Positions 43,705-50,987 of a DNA stretch of 55,024 nucleotides are shown here, piece by piece. Position numbers and translations under genes: made by a program. The stretch is from Spirochaetaceae bacterium (GTDB taxonomy: Bacteria > Spirochaetota > Spirochaetia > DSM-27196 > SLAA01). Positions within the stretch are counted from its first letter, which is position 1. Each line of letters begins with the position of its first letter. The notes beneath the pieces were generated by a model. The model saw only the letters and a program-made list of their open reading frames with translations. It was not told the DNA's origin and searched no databases. Location of the stretch: the NCBI GenBank assembly GCA_003556605.1, contig PWQX01000179.1, positions 1 to 55,024 of the forward strand. The letters are read 5' to 3'.

Positions 43705-45204
43705 ATGTCGCTTAACTGGCGTGAAATAGATCTCGTACTCGCTGAGCTCAGTCTCACAGGGGCCCGAGTACAACGCATTACCCAGCCGCATTTCTCACAC
43801 CTTGTTCTCGGATTGTATCACCGCCACGAGGCTTTGCCGGTTCTGATATCGATGGAGCAAGGCAAGACGCGCATCCATCGCACGACAGCGCGGCTCGCAA
43901 AGCCCGAGACACCGCCGCGCTTTCAACAGTTACTGCACTCACGACTCCGTGGCGGTACAATCACAGCGGTTGAGCATGTGCATCAGGATCGCATCGTCTG
44001 CCTCACCATCAGACGCGCGGATGACGAGTATCTGCTGTGGGCGCGCCTCTGGGGCGGCTCGGCCAATGTAGTGCTGACTGAACCGGACGGCACCATCGTT
44101 GACGCTATGTATCGGCGCCCGAAGCGGGCGGAAGTGACCGGGAGCCGATTTGAGCCGCCTCCGCCGGGCGAAGCGGCCCGCGCCAAGGCAGTGACCTTGT
44201 CGCCGCGCGGATTCTTGTTGAACGAGAACTATACCGAAGGGGTCGATGCGGCATCGGCGGGCGCACGTAACCTCGATCACCACCGCAGCGGCTACCCCTG
44301 CAGCACGGCGATTGAGGAGCATTACCGCGGCCGCACCGCCGAGGAACGGCTTACGCGATTGCGCCGTGAAGCACACAAGGCGCTCGCTTCACGCGAGCAA
44401 GCATTACACCGGCGCTACGACGAGCTCGCGCGCAAACACCGCGAGAGCGAGAACAGCGAGCGATTAAGAGTCATCGCCGACGCGATCATGGCACAACTTC
44501 ACCGCGTGGAACCCGGACTAACCTGGGTGAAGGTCGAGAACCCGTACAATCCGGAGGAAGTCTTAGCAGTTCAGCTGGATCCAAGCGGCAGTGCAGCGGA
44601 AAACGCCGAGCGCTATTATCGTAAGTACAAGAAAGCGCGCTCCTCGACCGAGTTGGTGCAGAGGGAACTGGCCGAGACTACCGAGGCGCTTCAGCGCACA
44701 CGCGCTAATCGTCAGCAGGTCGACGCGCTCGAAGACCCTGCGCAGCTCGAGACGTTGATCGCCGGTGCCGGGCGCCGGCCGAAGCCCCGCGAAGCAGCGC
44801 GCAGCGCGCCTCCCGGCTTGCAGTTTCAATCCGGTAACCTGCAGCTGTATCTCGGCCGAACCGCGCTGGAGAACGACGAGCTGCTGCGGCGACACGTGCG
44901 CGGCAACGATCTGTGGATGCATGTCCGCGAGCGCGCAGGAGCGTACGTGTTCGTGAAGGTACCCAAAGGGAAAAGCGTCCCCCTTGAAACTCTGCTCGAT
45001 GCCGGCAACTTGGCGCTATGGTACAGCAAGGCCAAGGCGGCCGGACGAGCTCTTGTCCAATACACCCAGGTCAAGAATCTGCGGCGGACGAAGGACGGTC
45101 CGCGGGGACGCGTTATCCCTTATCATGAAAAGACCATCCACATCGTTTTAGATCAAGAACGGCTGGAGCGCTTGCGCCGGCCGACCAACGAGGTGCACTC
45201 GTGA
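43705..45204 (+). CDS. rqcH: NFACT family protein, RqcH-like
   Basis: RqcH recruits alanine tRNA to stalled 50S subunits and builds C-terminal Ala tails in ribosome quality control. The N-terminal NFACT domain is present, including a QDRIVCL segment that matches the functionally required Asp-Arg pair. A long central coiled coil (about 215-350) follows, then the C-terminal NFACT-R domain (LQLYLGRTALENDELLRRHVRGNDLWMHVRERAGAYVFVKVPKGKSVP). At 499 residues it is shorter than firmicute RqcH. Its stop overlaps the AMMECR1 start (GTGA). Confidence 0.88.
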   Translation: MSLNWREIDLVLAELSLTGARVQRITQPHFSHLVLGLYHRHEALPVLISMEQGKTRIHRTTARLAKPETPPRFQQLLHSRLRGGTITAVEHVHQDRIVCLTIRRADDEYLLWARLWGGSANVVLTEPDGTIVDAMYRRPKRAEVTGSRFEPPPPGEAARAKAVTLSPRGFLLNENYTEGVDAASAGARNLDHHRSGYPCSTAIEEHYRGRTAEERLTRLRREAHKALASREQALHRRYDELARKHRESENSERLRVIADAIMAQLHRVEPGLTWVKVENPYNPEEVLAVQLDPSGSAAENAERYYRKYKKARSSTELVQRELAETTEALQRTRANRQQVDALEDPAQLETLIAGAGRRPKPREAARSAPPGLQFQSGNLQLYLGRTALENDELLRRHVRGNDLWMHVRERAGAYVFVKVPKGKSVPLETLLDAGNLALWYSKAKAAGRALVQYTQVKNLRRTKDGPRGRVIPYHEKTIHIVLDQERLERLRRPTNEVHS

Positions 45205-45788
45205 AAGACCAGAACGACGATCGGTTACCAAACGAGGCCGGCCGCACGCTTCTGCGCGTGGCCCGCGAGACGGTTCGCGCGGAGATCGAGCGCAGGCCGC
45301 CTCAGCTGCCCGAGATCCCGTACGAACTGGAGCGGCCGGGAGGTGCGTTTGTAACGCTGAAACGCGGCGCGCAGCTACGGGGCTGTATTGGAACCCTTGA
45401 GAGCAGCAATCCGCTGTGGAAAACCGTCGAGCAGGTGGCGCGCCAAGCCGCCACTGTGGACTACCGCTTCGACCCCGTACAACCCGGTGAGCTGTCGGCC
45501 ATTCGTATCGAGGTTTCGGTCCTTTCGCCCTTGGAGCGCATCCCCGATCCCAAAGACCCCGACAGGATCAGTATTGGTCGTGACGGGCTTTGCATCCGCT
45601 ACAAGCAACACAGCGGTGTACTCTTGCCTCAAGTTGCCTCCGAGCACGACTGGACGCCTGTCGAGTTCTTAGAGCATCTGTGTCGTAAGGCGGGTCTGAG
45701 ATCTGACTGTTGGCAGCTCCCGGAAGCAGAGCTGTTTCGCTTCAGCGCCGAGGTATTTGACGAGCAGTCAGCCGGCATGGAATACTAG
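45201..45788 (+). CDS. amrA: AMMECR1 domain protein (AmmeMemoRadiSam protein A)
   Basis: The AMMECR1 signature LRGCIGTLES is present, with the preceding PYELERPGGAFVTLKR strand block and GVLLPQVASEHDWTPVEFLEHLCRKAG near the C-terminus. These proteins have no settled reaction; they are linked by gene context to MEMO and a radical SAM protein. The GTG start overlaps the NFACT stop (GTGA), and the pseudokinase follows six bases later. A MEMO-family gene lies at 32304-33152 on the other strand; no radical SAM partner is visible in the window. Confidence 0.92.
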   Translation: MKDQNDDRLPNEAGRTLLRVARETVRAEIERRPPQLPEIPYELERPGGAFVTLKRGAQLRGCIGTLESSNPLWKTVEQVARQAATVDYRFDPVQPGELSAIRIEVSVLSPLERIPDPKDPDRISIGRDGLCIRYKQHSGVLLPQVASEHDWTPVEFLEHLCRKAGLRSDCWQLPEAELFRFSAEVFDEQSAGMEY

Positions 45789-45794
45789 GCTTCT

Positions 45795-47288
45795 ATGCAG
45801 AACGCCGGACGCATCGCCGACATGTTGGTCCGAGTGCGCGACGAGGAGCGCGCTTACCTTGCAATAGATCCGGGCATTACCGCAGGCGGATTCGCCCGGA
45901 CCCGTCTCGTACGGATTGCGCGTACGCCCGCCTGGATTATACACGGCGATGACATCGATATCTGGACTCCGCTCGGTTTCACCGAGCAGCAGGGCGCCTT
46001 GTGCCTATATGGCCCGGAGCTGAACGCGATTACCCTTGACGAAGTGCTGCGAACCGCGAAGGACGGAGAGGCCTTGGGGTACCTAACACGCTTGGCGCAC
46101 GCGCTTGCAAGCGCCGTGAGCAAAGGCTTCGCGGTCTCGCGCGTTACCACCTTCGGCGTATTATTTGTTGAGGACGGTGGTGTGCTGCTTCTCCCGCAGC
46201 CAATCGTGGACGGAATATGCGAGCACCTTCCGCGGCAGCGTTATATCGAGATGGTTGAACGCTACAACCATCCCGACCACAGCGGTGAGACAGCACTTAA
46301 TTTCGCGCTCGGCGCGCTGACCTATTCGGTTGTGGTCGGGACCCCCCCTTACCGCGGAGAAACCCTCGAAGAGATTCGTGCGCGCATGCGCGATCGCCCG
46401 CCAACCGAGCCGCTAGTCGCTAAACCCGAGCTCAAAGCAGACGTTGCCGAGGCGCTACAGCGGTCTCTCGCGCCCGGGCGCTCGCAAGCCGCCGATCTCT
46501 CACACTGGCCGCACCTGCTTGAGCGGTGGCGCGCCGGCGGCGTGTATCACAGCGCGGTAGAGGAGGAGCACGGGCAACTTGTACGCGAAGCCGGGCGGCG
46601 TGAGAAACGCTTCGAACGAAGCTATAGCCGCGCCGGCTATCTGCGCCGCAACGGCTTGCGGCTCGTAATCTCCGCGATAGTGGTCGTGGTAGTCGGCGGA
46701 CTCACCGGCAATATAATCTACCACCGCCTGCAGCCGCGCAGTATATCGGGTTATCCGCCCGAGGGCGTTGTCCGCGCGTACTACGAGAGCATAAACACAC
46801 TCGACCACGAGACTATGCAGGAGGCAGTTGTAGACGGCGCCGGAAGGCAAGAGATAGAACAGGTGATGCGCATGTACGTCGGCACCCGCGTGCGCCTGGC
46901 GATGGAGCATCGCGAGGGTTTCACTACGGCCCAAGATTGGCGTGATGCGGGCATGCCGCCGATCGAATCCGGAGAGATGCTTTTCGGTATCGCCGAGCTC
47001 GAGATCGAAGAGCTTGAGACCGGCCCTGAGATCCCGCGAGAAGAGGAGCGCCGATTCCTTGCGAGCTACGAGCGCTGGTACACTGCGGACACCGCAGACT
47101 CCCAAGAAAGACCCTCCGGGCAGCCGGACGACGAGGAGCGCGCGCGTAACACCGGACGCTCTTTGGAGATCGAGGGCTACCGGCATGAGGATCGCCTGTA
47201 TCTGCGCCGGGATCACGGCGACTGGGTGATATACCGGATCGAAAGTCGAGCGCCTGAACCGATTACAGTCTCGGAGCTCCGTGAATGA
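45795..47288 (+). CDS. Membrane pseudokinase-like protein
   Basis: This 497-residue protein has a cytoplasmic N-terminal part (about 60-245) whose helical C-lobe-like pattern resembles a Ser/Thr kinase: YLTRLAHALASAVSKGFAVSRVTTFGVLFVEDGGVLLLPQPI, then LNFALGALTYSVVVGTPPYRGETLEEIRARMRDRPPTEP. The His-Arg-Asp and Asp-Phe-Gly motifs and a Lys-containing N-lobe are not seen, so it is probably a pseudokinase. A basic stop-transfer sequence and one membrane helix (about 289-308, GLRLVISAIVVVVVGGLTGNII) follow, then a ~180-residue extracytoplasmic domain beginning PPEGVVRAYYESINTLDHETM, which resembles an NTF2-like fold. It lies between amrA and murD; its ATGA overlap with murD suggests an envelope-linked regulatory role (inference). 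Confidence 0.7.
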   Translation: MQNAGRIADMLVRVRDEERAYLAIDPGITAGGFARTRLVRIARTPAWIIHGDDIDIWTPLGFTEQQGALCLYGPELNAITLDEVLRTAKDGEALGYLTRLAHALASAVSKGFAVSRVTTFGVLFVEDGGVLLLPQPIVDGICEHLPRQRYIEMVERYNHPDHSGETALNFALGALTYSVVVGTPPYRGETLEEIRARMRDRPPTEPLVAKPELKADVAEALQRSLAPGRSQAADLSHWPHLLERWRAGGVYHSAVEEEHGQLVREAGRREKRFERSYSRAGYLRRNGLRLVISAIVVVVVGGLTGNIIYHRLQPRSISGYPPEGVVRAYYESINTLDHETMQEAVVDGAGRQEIEQVMRMYVGTRVRLAMEHREGFTTAQDWRDAGMPPIESGEMLFGIAELEIEELETGPEIPREEERRFLASYERWYTADTADSQERPSGQPDDEERARNTGRSLEIEGYRHEDRLYLRRDHGDWVIYRIESRAPEPITVSELRE

Positions 47289-48703
47289 TCCTTTCCTCAC
47301 CACATGAGCTTGCCGGGCTTCGGACCACCGTTATGGGGCTTGGGCTGCATGGCGGGGGTGTCGCGGCTGTACGCTATCTTGCCGCCCATGGCGCCGAGGT
47401 TACCGTGACCGACTTGCGCGGTGAAGACGTCCTATCGCCGTCACTCGAGGCGCTCGCGGGCGTCCGGCTCCGTTGCGTTCTCGGCCGTCACGAAGAAGCC
47501 GACTTCAAAGCCGCCGACCTGGTAATCAAGAATCCGGGTGTCCCGCGGCACTCGCCGTATCTCCAGGCCGCGCGGCGAGTTGAAACCGACATCTCGCTGT
47601 TTCTGCGCTTTGCGCGTAATCCCGTGATCGCGATCACCGGCAGCAAAGGAAAATCGACGGTGGCCTCGGCTGTGCATCACGGGCTCGTTTGCCGGCACCC
47701 CACAGCGCGCCTCGGCGGGAACATCACGACCTCTCCGCTTGCGTTTCTCGACTCGCTCACCCCGGATGACCCGGTAGTGTTGGAATTATCGTCGTTTCAG
47801 CTCGGCGACCTTGCGCTGACCGGGGCCTCCGAGGACAAGGCGGTGGTCCTTGATCCGGTCATCGCCGTGCTTACCAACATCATGCGCGATCACCTCGACT
47901 ACTACTCACGGATTGAAGACTACATCAACGACAAGAGTATGCTCTTTGCCGAACAGAGTCGCGAGCACGCCGCGGTATACAACCATGACGATCTCCTCGC
48001 GCGCCGTATCGCCGACCGGCATGTCGCGCGAGCGTATTGGTTCTCCCAATCGTCCCTGCCGTTAAACCGGACAGGAGTGTATGTCACGAACGATGAGCTG
48101 TACCTACAATATGGCGGTGAGCGCTTCGGGCTCGGCACGGCGCCGAGAGAATCGATAGCATCGCTGCTTCCTATCAACCGGGCGATCGCCGCGCTGACGC
48201 TGTGGCTCTACGGGGTACCGGCGGACGAGCTTGGTGACACGCTGACCGGTTTCCGCGGCATAGAACACCGCCTTGAACCGGTCGGCGAACGATACGGCGT
48301 ACGCTATGTCAACGACTCCGCGGCGACGATCCCGCCGGCAACCGCCGCTGCCCTTGATGCCGTACAGGCGCCGGTGCGGCTCATCGCCGGCGGCAGTGAC
48401 AAGAGCCTCGACCTCGAGCCCTTCGTCGCAATCGCCGGACGCGTGCGCGGCCTATACCTGTTGGCCGGAAGCGCAACCGACCGCATCATCGAGCTGCTGC
48501 GTGCGCGGGAGCTACCGTACCACGGCCCGTATGCCGAGCTCGCGGAGTGCGTTCGCGCTGCCGCGTCGGCGGCGGCAGTCGGCGAGGTCGTGATGTTATC
48601 GCCCGGCTGCGCCTCGTTCGGCATGTTTCTGAACGAGTTCGACCGGGGACGTAAGTTCAAGACCATAGTCGAGCAGATTATCACGAAAGAGGGTGCTATA
48701 TGA
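47285..48703 (+). CDS. murD: UDP-N-acetylmuramoylalanine--D-glutamate ligase
   Basis: MurD adds D-Glu to UDP-MurNAc-L-Ala in peptidoglycan precursor synthesis. The Rossmann-like N-terminus (VMGLGLHGGGVAAVRYLA), ATP loop ITGSKGKSTVASAVHHGL, VLELSSFQLGDL, LTNIMRDHLDYY and the C-terminal ligase domain (YVNDSAATIPPATAAALDAV) are all present at 472 residues. The start overlaps the pseudokinase stop (ATGA) and its own stop overlaps the adenosine deaminase start (ATGA). This fixes the position in a seven-gene operon. Confidence 0.96.
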   Translation: MILSSPHELAGLRTTVMGLGLHGGGVAAVRYLAAHGAEVTVTDLRGEDVLSPSLEALAGVRLRCVLGRHEEADFKAADLVIKNPGVPRHSPYLQAARRVETDISLFLRFARNPVIAITGSKGKSTVASAVHHGLVCRHPTARLGGNITTSPLAFLDSLTPDDPVVLELSSFQLGDLALTGASEDKAVVLDPVIAVLTNIMRDHLDYYSRIEDYINDKSMLFAEQSREHAAVYNHDDLLARRIADRHVARAYWFSQSSLPLNRTGVYVTNDELYLQYGGERFGLGTAPRESIASLLPINRAIAALTLWLYGVPADELGDTLTGFRGIEHRLEPVGERYGVRYVNDSAATIPPATAAALDAVQAPVRLIAGGSDKSLDLEPFVAIAGRVRGLYLLAGSATDRIIELLRARELPYHGPYAELAECVRAAASAAAVGEVVMLSPGCASFGMFLNEFDRGRKFKTIVEQIITKEGAI

Positions 48704-49920
48704 GCTATTCAACCGAGTTTCTGAGAGCCATTCCCAAGACCGACTTGCATTTGCATCTGGATGGGAGTCTGCGGTTAGCTACATTGATTGAGCTCGCCCG
48801 TGAGGAGAAGGTAACACTGCCTTCACAAACCCCTGACGGGCTCGTTGAAACCGTATTCAAGCCCAGCTACGCCAACCTCGATGAGTACCTCGCCGGGTTC
48901 GCCTGGACGGTGGCAGTGTTGCAGCGTGCCGAGCACTTAGAGCGCGTGGCATACGAGCTCGCTCATGACAACGCCTCCGAAGGGGTGCGCTATATCGAGG
49001 TTCGTTTTGCGCCGCAGTTGCACATGCATTCCGGGCTTTCATTCGAAGCGGTGCTCGCCGCCGTTGATCGCGGGCTTCGCAGAGCGCGCGATGAGATTAA
49101 CGCCGTTCAACAAGACTCCCCGCTTCAGGCGCCGCCGTTTGAGTACGGCATCATCGTGACGGCGATGCGGTTTTTTACCCCGGCCTACTCGGCTTACTTC
49201 ACCCGCCTCGCCGAGGTTCATCCGTACGCCGATGCCCACGAGCTCGCGCGCGCCGCCTCGTACGAGCTGGCACGCGCGACGGTGCAGGTGCGCGATCACA
49301 GCGAGATCCAGATTGTGGGGTTTGATCTCGCCGGAAGCGAGCACGGCTACCCGGCCGGAAACCACAAGGCGGCATTCGAGTTCGTGCACAAGCACTTCAT
49401 CAGTAAAACGGTACACGCCGGAGAAGCATATGGGCCGGAGTCGATCTTTCAGGCGATCACCGATCTACACTCCGACCGTATTGGGCACGGGTTTCACCTC
49501 TTTGACGCCGGACTCATCAGAAGCGCCGAGATCACCGACCCCGAGCGCTACGTGAAGAACCTCATCGACTATATCGCAGACAACCGCATCACCATTGAGG
49601 TCTGCCTTACAAGCAACCTACAGACATCCCCCTTCCTTACGAGCCTCAGCGATCACTCGGTACGCAATATGCTCGACCACAAGCTCTCGATCGCTATTTG
49701 CACCGACAATCGCCTGGTTTCGCACACCACCGTTACCCGCGAGCTCGAGCAGCTGATACAACATGTTCCGGTCAGCGCTGGACAGCTGAAGAACATCATC
49801 GTGTACGGTTTTAAGCGCTCGTTCTTCTACCGGCCGTACGCCGAAAAGCGCGCGTATGTGCGGTCGGTTATCAACTACTACGATATGCTTGCCCGGCAGC
49901 ACGGATTCGCTGAGGTATAG
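48700..49920 (+). CDS. add: Adenosine deaminase family protein
   Basis: This metal-dependent deaminase shows DLHLHLDGS at the N-terminus, a FDLAGSEHG segment, HAGEAYGPESI with the zinc-ligand His and catalytic Glu, RIGHGFHL, EVCLTSNLQTS, and the last Asp in ICTDNRLVSHTTVTREL. In canonical adenosine deaminases this is a TDDP-type pair of Asp; here the second is Asn. The active site is thus nearly complete, but the purine-contacting residue differs and a relative acting on another 6-amino purine cannot be excluded. ATGA overlap with murD. It ends with a 50-base antisense overlap to the FemAB gene. Confidence 0.88.
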   Translation: MSYSTEFLRAIPKTDLHLHLDGSLRLATLIELAREEKVTLPSQTPDGLVETVFKPSYANLDEYLAGFAWTVAVLQRAEHLERVAYELAHDNASEGVRYIEVRFAPQLHMHSGLSFEAVLAAVDRGLRRARDEINAVQQDSPLQAPPFEYGIIVTAMRFFTPAYSAYFTRLAEVHPYADAHELARAASYELARATVQVRDHSEIQIVGFDLAGSEHGYPAGNHKAAFEFVHKHFISKTVHAGEAYGPESIFQAITDLHSDRIGHGFHLFDAGLIRSAEITDPERYVKNLIDYIADNRITIEVCLTSNLQTSPFLTSLSDHSVRNMLDHKLSIAICTDNRLVSHTTVTRELEQLIQHVPVSAGQLKNIIVYGFKRSFFYRPYAEKRAYVRSVINYYDMLARQHGFAEV

Positions 49921-50983
49921 CGCGCGTCGCCTCAGCAGCACGAAAAGCGCCGTAGCGCAATCGCTCGACCGGTAGGTCTATACAACCCGGGCGCTCAACG
50001 ATGCACCCCCCAAACCCGGTCTTAAAGCGATACAAGCCGTGCATCCGGTGCGGCTCATCGGGGGAGCGCGGGATACCGAACATGTCATACACGTGCATGC
50101 CGGCACGGCGCGCACGCCTCATCGCTTCCCACTGGAGAGCGTACGCAGGCATCAGGTTGCGTTTGTGGTCCGCGCCGGCGCCGTACAGATAGGTAGCACG
50201 ACCGCGGTAGTGGGCAACAACGATACCGGCAAGCAGCTCCTGTTCGTGATACGCTAAGAGAAGCTCGAGATTGGGAGCATCGGTTGCGCGCGCAGCTTCT
50301 TCGAACACCGCGCGGTAGTAGGCCTGGGAGTGGATAGCAATCCGGTCGCGCCTGGCGGTGGCACGGTACAGCGCGTACCAGTCTTCGAGCCGCCCGGCAT
50401 CCGCGCGTTGCACCGTCACACCGCGCCTAGCGGCAAGCCGCACGTTGTAGCGCCACTTGCTCTTCATCGCCGCCAGCAGCGCATCTTCGTCCGCAGTCAG
50501 ATCTATCAGCACCGTCGCGCGCGGCTGGATTTCAGTCCCGCTCAGGCGCAATCCGGCGCCGCGAGCAGCAGCGCGCCAACTCGCCGCCCGCCCGCGGGCG
50601 TCGCTGAGCTCACCGCGCCTGGTCGCCGGGCCGAGCTCATACTCCCACGGTAGGTCAAACCGCAGCATCGCACAGCGTTCCGGTAGCTCGCGCACAAGCT
50701 CCGTACCCGCTTGCTGTAAGCCGGAGAGCTGCGATTCGGGCGGGCGCTGCTGCGCTGCGGCAAGCTCGGGCCCGTGCGGAACGTAGGCAAGCGTAAACCC
50801 CGCCACGGGCCGCCGCACCAATACCAACAGGCTCTCGTGAAACGGCTGGTGAGCGTCCGTTTGGTCTTCGAACGCGAAGGCGTAGGGGCGCCAACCAAAG
50901 CGGCGCTTAAGCGCTGCCCAATACTGCGACTGCAGCAAGCTCTCGCGCGGCTGCAGGCTCTCCAGCGAGCGTGTCCGTACCAC
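49871..50983 (-). CDS. FemAB/FemX-type peptidoglycan aminoacyltransferase
   Basis: This protein of 370 residues has the two GNAT-like halves of the FemAB family: LLQSQYWAALKRRFGWRPYAFAFED at the N-terminus; KSKWRYNVRLAARRGVTVQRADAGRLEDWYALYRATARRD in the middle; and ATYLYGAGADHKRNLMPAYALQWEAMRRARRAGMHVYDMFGIP at the end. FemAB enzymes add amino acids from tRNA to the stem peptide. Spirochaetes such as Treponema and Spirochaeta are reported to carry ornithine with glycine in peptidoglycan, which would be a natural acceptor-product pair (inference). The GTG at 50983 is the first valid start after the metG stop; the tracked 51079 start lies within metG. It is in an operon with metG. Confidence 0.85.
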   Translation of the reverse strand: MVRTRSLESLQPRESLLQSQYWAALKRRFGWRPYAFAFEDQTDAHQPFHESLLVLVRRPVAGFTLAYVPHGPELAAAQQRPPESQLSGLQQAGTELVRELPERCAMLRFDLPWEYELGPATRRGELSDARGRAASWRAAARGAGLRLSGTEIQPRATVLIDLTADEDALLAAMKSKWRYNVRLAARRGVTVQRADAGRLEDWYALYRATARRDRIAIHSQAYYRAVFEEAARATDAPNLELLLAYHEQELLAGIVVAHYRGRATYLYGAGADHKRNLMPAYALQWEAMRRARRAGMHVYDMFGIPRSPDEPHRMHGLYRFKTGFGGCIVERPGCIDLPVERLRYGAFRAAEATRAIPQRIRAAGQAYRSS

Positions 50984-50987
50984 GCAC

